This document shows positions 1 to 11,062 of a DNA stretch of 64,000 nt, in pieces. Under the pieces are notes generated by a model. The model ran no database searches, was not told the DNA's origin, and saw only the letters and a list, made by a program, of their open reading frames with translations. The DNA lies in contig CM044874.1 of assembly GCA_024500155.1 (NCBI GenBank), positions 7,145,001 to 7,209,000 of the forward strand, given 5' to 3'. This stretch comes from Chenopodium formosanum. Lineage: Eukaryota > Streptophyta > Magnoliopsida > Caryophyllales > Amaranthaceae. The stretch's first letter is position 1. Every line of letters begins with the position of its first letter. The position numbers and the translations under genes were made by a program.

Positions 1-1093
1 GCTAAAGAGGGAGAAAAGAATTATTTGATGATCAAGCTTGTTGATGATTGGAAAAGGGGAGATATGACCTCTATTTATAGAGCAAAAAGAAGGGTCGAAA
101 AAACAAGATAAGAATTCGAATCGGATAAAACTCTTGTGATAGACAGCAGTTTTTGCGGTTTTTGTTTTTATCATATCTTTTGATCCAGAAATCGGAATAA
201 GATAAATAAGATATCGTTGGAAAGCTCTTGAAGTCTACTTTCTAACCCAATTAAAATCAAATTAAAATATTTTTTATAATAAAATATATGACCGAAATAG
301 TGAGACGGTGTCAGTTTTGGACAGAGTTTGACATTTTATTCATATCTTTTCCGTTATAGCTCGGAATTGATATTATAATATATCATTGGAAAGATAATTT
401 CAAGGGATATCCAACCATATAAAGTTTGGATTAAAACCATGAGGCAAAAAAATAATATTTGTCTATCTTTGAACGTCTTTCGATTCGAATAGAATTAGGA
501 CTTTAAAAAAAAAGAGTTTTATTCAATTTCAAACTATTTAATCTTATCTTTTCAAAAAGGATAATCAAGATCTTTTAGAAACTTATAGAATCTTCTAATT
601 AATCCTAATTGGTTTAGGAATGGGATTAAATAATTTGGACCCTCCACATGATCATTGGGTCGTAGGTAAGGTGGGCTTAGGTTCGGTTTGGGCTTAGTTT
701 AATATTTTGGCCATAACTTATTCGTTATAACTCGGATTTGGGCTTATAATATATCGTTGAAAATCTCTTTTCAAGCCCCATCCAACTATTCAATCATTGG
801 ACCCAGATTATGGACCAAAATAAACTGGATCAAACGTTTTTATAAATAGGACACGAAATGAATGATTTTAAAGGACACGAAATGAATTATTTTGGGTTTA
901 AAGGCACGAAAAGAGGAAAATAAGTTACGGTTTGGGGAAATGGGCTAGAAGTTGGGTTGGTTTATGAAATGTATTGGGAGTGAACATGGATTTAAGCACT
1001 CCAAAGATTACATACACAACCCGACCAATAATGGCGGTGAAAGGTTGTTCATCATCGGGTTTGGTTTTGGGCAGACATTTTTAGGTGTCTACA
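1..1093 (-). repeat. 3' LTR of Tat-type LTR retrotransposon, copy A (cut by window edge)
   Basis: Read on the minus strand this LTR starts TGTAGACACC at 1093 and runs off the window at base 1. The same head occurs at 35078 (minus) and 52296 (plus). In this orientation a TATA-like TATAAATA lies at 79-72, so the visible part is mostly U3. The polypurine stretch next to 1093 shows that this is the 3' LTR. Unlike the two related LTRs it lacks the GC-rich CCGTGTCACGG-type arrays, so it belongs to a different subfamily or has lost them. Confidence 0.8.
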
Positions 1094-1160
1094 GAAGCCC
1101 CCACTTTGACTGAGTTTGTAGAAACTGAAGCCCCCACTTTGACTGAGTTTGTAGAAACGT
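1094..1160 (-). other. Duplicated polypurine tract of copy A
   Basis: On the minus strand CAAAGTGGGGGCTTC abuts the LTR start, as expected for the plus-strand primer of an LTR element. The tract and its flank, about 35 bp, are present twice in a row (from 1094 and from about 1129). Copy B has a single version at 35079-35112. Confidence 0.7.
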
Positions 1161-1339
1161 CAGTTTCGTAAACGATAGTCAAAGTAGTCGATAGGGATGG
1201 AGAATGAGTTAAGACGTTCTGCGATCCTAAATCACTTTGTATATGCCGATACCTGCAGAAAAATGTTAATTCCACAGATAAAAGATTAAAAGGATAGAAT
1301 ACGTATCTGGCACCAGTGTATCGGTGACAAATGAGTTTG

Positions 1340-1640
1340 GCAGCTTCCTATACTTGAAGGAATCCACCGGATGACGTTTGTTGAAACACTATCCATGCTT
1401 GAGGAAAGCCGACAGATGAGTTTGGTAGCTTTCTAAGCCTGAAGAAACCTACCGCGTGACACTTTCCATGCTTGAGGAAAGTCGACATATGATTTTGGCG
1501 TTTTTCTATGCTTGAAGAAATACACCGATAATTCTTTCCATGCTTGAGGAAAGCCGACAAAGGAATTTGGCGGTTTTCTATGCTTGAAGAAATCCACCGA
1601 ATAATACTTTCCATGCTTGAGGAAAGTCGACAGGTGATGA
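1340..1640 (-). repeat. Tandem repeat zone 1 of the Tat 3' region (about 70-bp units)
   Basis: Imperfect units alternate TTCCATGCTTGAGGAAAG with CTATGCTTGAAGAAA-CCACCG. The same array lies at 46180-46560 in copy B with a different number of units. It is an internal minisatellite, and open frames across it are by-products. Confidence 0.75.
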
Positions 1641-1683
1641 GATTGCAAGTCTCTGTGTATTGAGAACCTTGAGTCATGAAATG

Positions 1684-2190
1684 ATGGTGGTTCGATTGTC
1701 CCCGAACGTGGCTGTAGATGGTCCGCTTGTCCCTGGACGTGGGCTGTAGTTGGTTCGCTTGTCCCCAAACGTGGACTGTAAATGGTTCGCTTGTCCCCGA
1801 ACGTGGGCTGTAAATGGTTCGCTTGTCCCCGGACGTAGGTTGTAGATGGTCCGCTGTCCTCGTACGTGGGCTGTAGATGGTCCGCTTGTCCCCGGACGTG
1901 GGCAATAGATGATTCGCTTGTCCCCGATGGTCCGCTTGTCCCCGGACGTGGGTTGTAGATGGTCCGCTTGTCCCCGGACGTGGGCTGTAGATGGTTCGCT
2001 TGTCTAGGACGTGGGTTGTAGTTGGTTCGCTTGTCCCCGAACGTGGGCTGTAGATGGTCCGCTTGTCCCCGGACATGGGTTGTAGTTGATTCGCTTGTCC
2101 CCGAACGTGGGCTATAGATGGTCCGCTTGTCCCCGGACGTGGGTTGTAGGTGGTTCGCTTGTCCCCGAACGTGGGTTGTAGATGAGACCT
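1684..2190 (-). repeat. Tandem repeat zone 2, about 33-bp minisatellite
   Basis: About fifteen degenerate units follow the pattern GGTTCGCTTGTCCCCGAACG then TGGGCTGTAGAT, with GAACG and GGACG variants. The TCCCCGGACG/CGTCCGGGGA core is partly self-complementary. Copy B has a much shorter array (46690-46885), so the array has expanded or contracted between copies. The long minus-strand open frames here arise from repeat periodicity. Confidence 0.85.
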
Positions 2191-2584
2191 GCAAAAATAA
2201 ATTTGCTAATGGACTCGTATATATTGTGATTGACTTAACCACTGACTTGACCAAGTTTGACTTGATGTGACATGACATGTGTATGACTTGTGAGTGTGTG
2301 TGTGTATATGTGTGTGTGCAGACACAAGCAAACGAAGATGCAAAAGCAAAAATTTTCCGTCAATTTTTGTCATGAGTGGAGGGTACTGACTTTCTTCCGA
2401 AAAAGAAAGATGTGAAAAATGAACTTTTATTTTCGAACTTCCCTCGATGAGAAAATTTTTAAAAAGTTTTTGTAAACTTCCCCAAAAGAAACGATGCGAA
2501 AAAAAGAAAGAAGTTTTGAACTTCCTCGTTGAGCAAGACAAAATGAATCGCACGGATTGAATTGCTTTTCTTGAAAGTAATGTA

Positions 2585-2900
2585 TACATGATGCATGTCC
2601 TTAGGCCAGAAGGCTAAGGACAATTACATCATGTGACACGATGAATGAACTTAGGTCATGGAGCTAAGCATCATATATGGTGTAAAGAAACGATCTTGAA
2701 CGTCACATAGGTCTGGAAGCTAAGCACGTATACAGATGAAGTGATTATTGCACAATGAACGTTGCATAGGTCAAGGAGCTAAGCACGATATGCTTTGTAT
2801 GATTAAAAATCATTGATATATAAATGTTTCTCAGCACATTATGCGATGCATGAAACAATGAATATTGCTCAGGTCAGGAAGCTAAGCAAGTATACAATGT
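2585..2900 (-). repeat. Tandem repeat zone 3, about 60-bp units
   Basis: Units carry the pattern CTTAGGTCATGGAGCTAAGC, whose arms CTTAG and CTAAG are complementary, separated by AT-rich filler with ATGATGCAT/ATGAAC. The homologous array is at 47285-47560 in copy B. Confidence 0.7.
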
Positions 2901-3370
2901 TTCTTCTAATGAATGTTGTCTTTAAATATGATGAAACATGCACAGTGTTGAAACAAGATTTCATGATAAGGGCTCTTAAAGGGAAGGATGATTGATATGG
3001 ATATGGATGTGTGAGTGAAGTGTGTGAATGTGATACTAAGGCTGGCTGCAAGGGTTATGGTGATGGAAAGAGATGTGAGAAGAGTCAAAGATGATGACTC
3101 TTTAGGCTGGGTAGGCTAAATGATGTGGATTAAATCCCCAAGTCTAGCTCTAAATGGGTAGGGGTAAGCATTGGATATTCTTTGACTCGATCATGCATGG
3201 ATATGGATATGAATATGAATGTGGCCGCACCTCGATATGAGGTTGCCTACGTATCCGTTAGGAATTAGGCCGAACGTAGCTATAACCAAACATTGCACAA
3301 GTGTATGTACACCTCAAAGAGGTCTTTCAAGTGTTATAATGTGGTTAAGTTGATGGTTTAAAGAAGAAAA

Positions 3371-4270
3371 GGGTATGAGGCTAAAGACCCGAGAGAATCC
3401 CCAAGATGTGTAATTGTGAATTGGACTTTGCAGGTTTTATTTTCAACATTTCTTTTTGCTTTGACTTTTTTTTTTTTTTTTTAATCAATGTGGGCAATCT
3501 CAGATCATGCGGTCCATCACTCACTTAGCATTCATGTTTCTCAGGCACGGTACCAAGCATTCGATGAGAGACGCAATTTGAGACGTGTTCATATCAAAGA
3601 CATTAGAACACTTGCCCTTAGACATTGTTTTTTTTGTTTTTTTTTTGTTGCTTTTTTTTTTTTTTGTTTATCATCGGGTTTGGTTTTGGGGAGACATTTT
3701 TAGGTATCTACAATTACCTTAGTTTGATCTATAAAAACAACAATGATTGTTATGGAGTTGGGGGATTTAAGCTAACAAACTTGCTAGGTTTACCATTGAG
3801 TTGAGGGATTTAAGCTAAAAGGGTATGAGGCTAAAGACCCGAGAGAATCCCCAAGATGTGTAATTGTGAATTGGACTTTGCAGGTTTTATTTTCAACATT
3901 TCTTTTTGCTTTGACTTTTTTTTTTTTTTGAATCAATGTGGGCAATCTCAGATCATGCGGTCCATCACTCACTTAGCATTCATGTTTCTCAGGCACGGTA
4001 CCAAGCATTCGATGAGAGACGCAATTTGAGACGTGTTCATATCAAAGACATTAGAACACTTGCCCTTAGACATTGTTTTTTTTTTTTTTTTTTTGTTGCT
4101 TTTTTTTTTTTTTTGTTCATATCGGGTTTGGTTTTGGGGAGACATTTTTAGGTGTCTACAACTACCTTAGTTTGATCTATAAAAACAACAATGATTGTTA
4201 TGGAGTTGGGGGATTTAAGCTAACAAACTTGCTAGGCTTACCATTGAGTTGAGGGATTTAAGCTAACAAA
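3371..4270. repeat. 450-bp direct tandem duplication
   Basis: Bases 3371-3820 and 3821-4270 are near-identical. Each unit contains internal Tat sequence, a 5' LTR head remnant (ending at 3712 and 4160, with the TGTAGATACC or TGTAGACACC start on the minus strand) and about 108 bp of flanking DNA. The unit spans an element-flank junction, so the duplication occurred after the element inserted and lost its interior. Differences are mainly in T-tract length. Confidence 0.85.
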
Positions 4271-7042
4271 CTTGCTACATTTAATCTAACAAATCGTAAT
4301 CTTCCAATTTTACCATTGAGATCACTATCATAGAAAGAGATCCAAGCTGTCCTTTGCTTTTGGATCTAGTGTTTGAACATAAACGCTCCAATCTGACCAT
4401 GCATATTAATACTCTTTGTACGAACCAGGAAGATTTGATCCTAAATTGTATATAGTGCATGTCATACAAACTACATTACTAATCCCTCGATTAAAGTTTA
4501 ATCAAACAAGTCGTTGGATGTATTAACGAGTGTCGTCGTTTTCCCTCATTGAAAAGATTTATGTACAATTAGGGTTGTCAAAGGGATCATGTTTTACGAC
4601 GTTAAACAGCTTGATATTAATCGTATGACATAATTTAATAGGATATCTTTCTTAACAATTGTAAATCTCATTTATATCATTTTTCAGTCTCTTAATTTCT
4701 CTGTTCTCTATTGATTGCTAATTTGTTATACTTAAGGGTGGCACATATATATTGGGCCATAGATTTGTGGACAATGAAGGATGCAAACAAAAAATGTAGT
4801 TATATCTCTCATCCTCTGCCGTTCTTTTTGGTGTGATTATACACAATTCTGACATGGTTTTTCTTGTCAACTAATGCAAAGTGTAATGAGACTAATGACA
4901 AATCTTCATCATGTCAAAGTTTATTTCAAGGACCATAAAGGCAGTTAGGTTAGAACACTTAGAAGTTAGAAGGGTTGGCTAATTTACTGATTTACATAAG
5001 CCTAATTAGGTATTCTAGATTTCTAGGAATTGAAGCTGGCACATTAACTGATTTACTTTCTACATGAATTCTTTCGTCTAATTCTCTTCACCTTAATCAC
5101 AGAAATAATATTCGGTAACAATAATTTAAGTTCAATACGAGTATTGTCTTTTTTAAAAAAATTGATTATGAAGTATATATATTTTATGGATTAAAAAAGC
5201 AGTTTGGTTAGAAGGGTTGACACATTAATTGATTTACTTTCTAGATGACTTCTTTTTTTGTAGTTCTCTTCACCTTACAGAAATAATATTCATTAAAAAT
5301 AATTTTTAGTACGGGATATTTTTAATCTAATTACTGAGTATATGTTTTCAATATCGTCTAATAGTAGTTTATTCATTGGTTAGTGCACTTGCACTTCTCA
5401 TGTTAATTAATCTGCATTTGTAAGAGTGGATTGCATGATGAAGGGAAAGCAACAATCTAGAATTAGCACATATAACAATTCAATTAGATGTATAATTAAT
5501 ATTGGGATTTGGGACCTAATCTTCACTACCTTTCATGCTCACTTGATAGTATAGGTCAATCCATAATTTATGCAAACTTTCTTTATCTTTAACATTGTTG
5601 TTCCCACCCTCAATTTAGGCAAAGTTTTCCACCTACAAAAAGACAGGATTCGACTTTTGTATAATTGTAATCATGCTTTAACATTCTTGGTGTTTCTTCA
5701 ATGAGTTTCGTGCTTTCCTTAATCATGCATATTCAACTGGTGAACATAATTCCGTCAATGTAGGCAAAGTATGTACTATGATTGAGCAAGGTTTAAATAG
5801 CCAAATAATAACACTCCATTTAATTATAGGTTACAATTAGATCTTTTGTCATGCACGATATTTCTCAATATTATTAGGTGTAGTAGAATTATTAATTATT
5901 TATTTTGTATTTTTGTATGATGCTACCCGATCAGCTCCTTAGCTTCCATATCCCCAAATAAAAATCTCATTTGTATTTTGCACAAGTTCTTAGGATGGTG
6001 AATAAAATAATAAGATTGTGGGGTTTGGTTGATTAAGGTAGACATAAAAACATGATAGTGAGATTCAATTTTTTGAAAAAAAAAATAAAAATAATTGATT
6101 GATTAAAAGTATAGAAATATATTTGTTTAAAAAAAAGTATAGAAATATAGAGAATAAAAATAAGAATTTTTTTTAAGAATTAAAATTTTAAGAGAAATGA
6201 GACTTTTATTTGAAACGGAATGGAGTATTATTTTTGGATGGAATTCATTTTTTATGCAATATTGTAGATTAGCTAGTATTGGAGATGAGGTGTGAATGTT
6301 TGATTTATCAAATGTAAAAGACAGGTGTAGTTGTGTAGCTAACGTTGGGGATCAATCATTCAATCACTGGAGACGGAGGAGAGACGTACTACGCTAGCAA
6401 GGGGATGATAATTTGCAGAGACCGCACCCAATAGTTTGTGTAATTTGCGGGTTCAATCTGTAATTAGGGAGAGAGAGTTGTTGAAGATTGATTAATAAAT
6501 AATGAAGAACATTTGCAAGAAAGTAGCTAGTCACATACTATTCTAATACATCTTCATTCACATACTCCATGCATCAAGACTTTTTAGGCTCTAAAACATT
6601 CTACCTACATTACTAAAAATAACCACCAGAACAGTAATGTGAAACACGTACATTAAAGACACAAGCACATCCATTTGTCCCACTAATAACATCCATAAAC
6701 TAATTATGTCTCTATAATTAAGGACAACTACCGTACTAATTACTATGATCTCAAGATTCTCAACAAGATCAATAAATAAGTGGATGGAACCATAAATTAG
6801 ATATGTATTTCGACAAATTACATACTTACACTATAAGGGGAGGTTGTGGTTCTAAAATCTAAATAGCAACCATGTATCTATGTATCTAAACAAATAGCCC
6901 ATAAATAAACATAGAATTTTGCATGTTAAAGTTAGAGCATATGATCAACAATCAACATCAACTCAATTTGAGGAGCATGTGGTTCAGGCAACAAGTACGT
7001 GGTTGTTGCAATAGTCTTGTTCACTTGACGAATCAACTTATT

Positions 7043-7082
<40 letters not shown>

Positions 7083-7215
7083 AGGAATATTCCTATTTTC
7101 TTTTTTTGTAACAAATAGCTTACTTGATTTTTCTTAGTTTTAATAAACGTACTATATAATTACAAAAGGTTTGTAATCTTTTTACTCCATTCAATTCTTT
7201 GACTTTTTTTTAATA
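4271..7215. other. AT-rich intergenic stretch
   Basis: I see no protein-coding gene, RNA gene or complete mobile element here. Open frames are short and uneven in composition. A 37-base T run lies at 7045-7081. Confidence 0.5.
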
Positions 7216-7489
7216 CTCCATCTATTTTTAAAAACTCGCTTCATTTTTCTTGGGCACTTATATGCCGATGTTAATATTTGATGAATAATATATTTAATTA
7301 TTAATAAGTATAAATTCTAATAACAATAGAAAATTAATAATCAATTCATTGAGATAATTCTAACAAGTACCTATATGACTATTTTTTTTTTCTTCTTATG
7401 TATAAATCATAAACATTAGTCAAAGTTGGAGAAATGAATAATTTAATTTGAAAAATAAAAACGGATCAAATATTTAAAAACGGAGGGAG
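7216..7489. mobile_element. Stowaway-like MITE
   Basis: The left end CTCCATCTATTTTTAAA and the right end TTTAAAAACGGAGGGAG are inverted repeats of the CTCCCTCCGTTTTTAAA type. TA dinucleotides flank both ends (7214-7215 and 7490-7491). A length of 274 bp without coding potential fits a Tc1/mariner-derived Stowaway MITE. Confidence 0.8.
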
Positions 7490-7660
7490 TATGTGTTATA
7501 CTTTGACTCTTTTTTTTCACTATTCACGTAATGGTTTTGACTTGACTAATATACTAATATATATTAAAAAATAAAAAAAATTTAAAACAAATGTTATTAT
7601 ATAATACATTGTTGGATTCATTATAATGTCGTATATTTTTATAATATTAATTTTTACTAT

Positions 7661-7761
7661 TTTGGTGTTTAGAGAGCCACAAGGGCGGGGGTGAAAATCG
7701 ATCCCAGAATCTCCTGGAGCCGGGAGGGAAGCTCTAACCACTTGAGCTATTCCTCACTCTC
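7661..7761 (-). mobile_element. tRNA-derived SINE
   Basis: On the minus strand the element opens with TAGCTCAAGTGGTTAGAGC, an A-box-like tRNA head, followed by GGGATCGATTTTC, a weakened B box at the expected spacing. It is flanked by a 17-bp imperfect target duplication, ATATTAATTTTTACTAT at 7644-7660 and ATATTAATTTTCACTAT at 7762-7778. Length is about 101 bp. The 3' tail is short and not a clean poly(A), so this may be a 3'-truncated copy. Confidence 0.75.
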
Positions 7762-8830
7762 ATATTAATTTTCACTATAATCTTACTAACATATAATAAT
7801 TAGAAAAATTAATTGTTAAAATTATATCTCAACATGCGTGTTTGATCAAAGTGTAACAATTATCAAAACCTAAAGGGAGTACAAAGTATTTGTGTTGTTA
7901 CTTTACCTTTTTTTTTTTTTTTTTTTTTTTTTGAAACAATGTACGAGTAGATTTATAATACAGTGATAGTATAAGTCATGACTATACATATAGAGACTTT
8001 GTTGATTAAAGTATGTACAAAAACAAAAAATAAAATAAAAATCCAATAAAACATACGAAGTTTTAATATTAATTTTAAAGCATCGAGGGAATATAATGCT
8101 TATCCATTTACGTCTAATTTAATGAATGTGTTCATCTTCAAGAGCTTTGCATGTTTGTACATACGCTAACTGAATTGGTGAGAGCATCTGTCATGTCTCT
8201 GCTGCAAACATTATTATATGCTATATTTTTCTCGAAGCAAAAAAACAAAATAAATAAATAAATATACTGTATTTAATATAAAATCTAGTGTGTACATTGG
8301 ATTCTATTCTATTTCTTTAGCTTTTTTTTTTCTTTTTTTTTTGGATGATAAATACTTAGGATCCCTTTTTCTTACAATCCTAAGTTTCCTATTTCTTTAT
8401 ATTGTAATTATTAATAAATAATAATTTATATATGCAATTATGACAAGGGATGAAAAATTGAACAGATCAGCTTCCGTAGATGGGGCAGGTCGTGGCAACA
8501 ATTTTACTTGCATCATGTTAAGTACTTAATAATAATAATTATTATAATAATTATATTAAGTATTATATGGTCATCATGTTGCCAATATATTGTGATAATC
8601 ATAACATGTATATGTGTTTGCTTTGCATTCTTATGATTAGATAGCCACTAAGTACTAAGTACTTTGAAGAGTTCTAGTCTTTCACAATCATTATTAGTAA
8701 TTACTTTAGGAAATATATACAAGTAATGTTTATTGCTCACTTTTTGAGTCTCTTCTTCGATCAATTAGATGTTTTCATTGAATTGTTCAATTGTATGCAT
8801 TTACAAGCCCTTTATAGTTGCGAAATTGAT
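7762..8830. other. AT-rich intergenic stretch
   Basis: No gene is visible. There are T runs near 7909-7932 and 8321-8341 and scattered short repeats. Confidence 0.45.
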
Positions 8831-8833
8831 TAA

Positions 8834-9530
8834 GGCCCCGTTCTTTAGAGCTGCTTTGCTCTGCTCTGCTCTGCTGAAATCTGCTTTGCTCTGCTCTGCT
8901 CTGCTTTGCTGAAATCTGCTCTGCTCTGCTTCAATATGCTCTGCTCTGCTCTACTTAAAATTAATACTTAATATTAAATTATTATTATAATAATAATTAA
9001 TATTTAATAATAATAATAAATAATTAATATTTAATATTTAATAATAATAATTAATATTTTATAATAATAATAATAATAAATAATTAATATTTAATAATAA
9101 TAAATAATTAATATTTAATAATAATAAATAATTAATACTTAATAATAATAATAACAATAAATAATTATTAATATTTAATAATAATAATAATAATAAATTA
9201 TTAATAATTATTAATAACAATAATAATAATAATAATAACAATAATAATTAATATTTAATAATAATAATAATAGTAATTATACTAATAGTAATAATAATAC
9301 TTATAACTAATAATATTAATTATAATAACAATAATTGATTTTTATAATAGCAATTAATATTAAGATAATAACTAATATTTAAAGATAATACTAATTATTA
9401 ATTTTTAATAATAATAATAATTAAATAATATTTAATAATAATTATAATTAATATAATAATAATTAATATTTAACTTTAAAAATTTAATGATTATAATAAT
9501 AATGCGATAATATTAGTAATAGTAGTAATA

Positions 9531-9608
<78 letters not shown>

Positions 9609-9687
9609 TCTGCTCTGCTCGGCTCGGCTGAAATCTGCTCTAATCTGCTCTGCTGAAATCTGCCCAGAAGCTCAAAAGAACAGGGCC
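8834..9687. mobile_element. PIF/Harbinger-type MITE with CTGCT repeats and a TAA-rich core
   Basis: Ends are GGCCCCGTTCTTTAGAGC and, inverted, GGCCCTGTTCTTTTGAGC. A TAA trinucleotide is duplicated at 8831-8833 and 9688-9690, the target size of PIF/Harbinger elements. Inside each terminus are runs of the pentamer CTGCT/TCTGC interrupted by GAAAT. The roughly 640-bp core is (TAA)n-like with a (GAT)n run near 9532-9564. There is no transposase. Confidence 0.8.
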
Positions 9688-9690
9688 TAA

Positions 9691-10024
9691 GGATGTAATG
9701 CGAATATTCAAAATATTCACTCTTTAATTACAAGTTAAGTGACACGTATTATATTGAGAAGTGGTACATTAGATTGTCTAATTAATTAATCATAAATTAT
9801 TATATTTATATTACGTAAACTAGAATTACATTCCTTCAACCAAAAAAAAAAAAAAAAAGAGCTAGTATTACATGCGGGCTATTAATCTATACCTGGTTTA
9901 TAAAGCCCAAACAATGCAATTTATGCCACATGCATGCCTTCACCTTCTTTAATCTTTTCCCATTTCCTTTTATATATTGTAAAAATATATTTAATCCTAA
10001 TACAATAATAATAAAAAATGTTTA
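9691..10024. other. Spacer between two MITEs
   Basis: AT-rich sequence with an A run near 9842-9858. I see no gene. Confidence 0.4.
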
Positions 10025-10311
10025 GGGCTTGTTCATATTTACTGAACTGAGCTGAACTGAACTGAACTGATTGGAGCTGAACTGAACTGAACTGAACTGA
10101 ACTGATTGGAACTGAACTGAACTGAACTAAGCTGAAATGAATATTTTATGAGAGAGGGAAATTAAGAGCTGAACTGAACTGAACTGAATGGAGCTGAACT
10201 GAACTGAACTGAACTGAACTGAACTGATTGGAGCTGAACTGAACTGAACTGAACTGATTGGAGCTGAACTGAACTGAACTGAACTGAAAATAAGTAAATA
10301 TGAACAGACCC
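10025..10311. mobile_element. PIF/Harbinger-type MITE filled with GAACT pentamers
   Basis: Termini GGGCTTGTTCATATTTACT and, inverted, GGGTCTGTTCATATTTACT match at 17 of 19 positions. TTA is duplicated at 10022-10024 and 10312-10314. Nearly the whole 287-bp body is the pentamer ACTGA in phase-shifted blocks separated by ATTGGAGC. There is no coding capacity; open frames through it are periodicity artefacts. Confidence 0.85.
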
Positions 10312-10343
10312 TTAATGATGCTCCTTTCATATTATCCCATATA

Positions 10344-10596
10344 CTCCCTCCGTTCCTTATTTTTTGCCCCATTGCAAATATATGGGTCAAATTTTTAAAA
10401 TTTTGATTATGAATTCTCGTTAATCTATAAATGATAATATATTCAAATGGGATCTTGTTAGAATCGTCACATTATATACTTTATTAATATCAAGTTTTTA
10501 CAATTTTTAGCGTATTGAAATGGAGATATATACGTTTAAAGACAAGTCTTGAAGACCGTAAAAAGTGAAATAGGGCAAAAAAAAAAAGACATATGG
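10344..10596. mobile_element. Degraded Stowaway-like MITE
   Basis: The left end CTCCCTCCGTTCCTTATTTT is preceded by TA (10342-10343). The right end is eroded but keeps the complementary GGGCAAAAAA followed by GACATATGGAATAATTAATA, so the exact right border is uncertain. Confidence 0.55.
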
Positions 10597-10781
10597 AATA
10601 ATTAATACTACTAGTACATTCAATTCTTGTTACGAAGTACGTAGTATTTGCAACTTTGAAATATTTTATGTCTCACAAATAATATCTCAAAATTGCAAAT
10701 AATGTGTAACTATTTATCATAGTATATAAACAATGATTTATTGCTATAATGTAGAACACTTCATTTTTCTTATAAAAATAA

Positions 10782-11054
10782 GGGTTTTTCTAAGTTATGC
10801 CCCCAAACATCTTCATTTTCTAGCTGTGTCCATGCTTTTTCAAATGTCTAAGTTGTGCCCTCAACCTCACTAATTTTTATTAACAATAACCTTTGACATT
10901 AATAATCTAAGTTGTGCCCATCGTTAACGGATATGACTGTCAAAGGGTATTGTTGATCAAATATCGTGAGGTAGAGGACACAACTTATAACTTTGAAAAA
11001 GTATGGGTACAACTTAGAAATCGAAGAAGTTGGGGACATAGCTTAGAAAAACCC
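10782..11054. mobile_element. Long-TIR palindromic element
   Basis: The element begins GGGTTTTTCTAAGTTATG and ends with the complement CATAGCTTAGAAAAACCC. Complementarity extends inwards for about 100 bp on each side, through CTAAGTTGTG-C-C blocks. An 8-bp AAAAATAA flanks both ends (10774-10781 and 11055-11062). This structure fits a non-autonomous Mutator-like or hAT-like element; the 8-bp repeat is low-complexity, so the superfamily is unsure. Confidence 0.65.
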
Positions 11055-11062
11055 AAAAATAA

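Larger units (their letters stand above)
1094..3665 (-). mobile_element. 3' internal region of Tat-type copy A, no coding capacity
   Basis: This matches 46047-48290 (copy B) almost end to end but contains no gag or pol reading frame. It holds three successive tandem-repeat zones, a (GT)n tract near 2297-2332, and a stretch ending at a T-rich tract. Long untranslated 3' regions full of tandem repeats are typical of the Tat/Ogre lineage. The internal sequence joins directly to a remnant of the 5' LTR at 3666-3712, so everything between the LTR head and the 3' region has been deleted. Confidence 0.7.

Noticed and set aside
1348..2278. Long overlapping minus-strand open frames rich in RGQADHLQPT-like repeats
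   Set aside because: They follow the 33-bp minisatellite, which is open in more than one frame because of its period; no domain, and the equivalent frames in copy B differ.
7661..7761. Genuine tRNA gene on the minus strand
   Set aside because: Only the A-box region is good, the B box is damaged, no cloverleaf closes, and a 17-bp target duplication shows it is a SINE.
9059..9241. Leu/Asn-rich open frame
   Set aside because: Product of the TAA-rich core of the Harbinger-type MITE.
10127..10390. Minus-strand open frame of SSVQFSSAPIS repeats
   Set aside because: It is a translation of the pentamer repeat in a MITE and crosses the element border.
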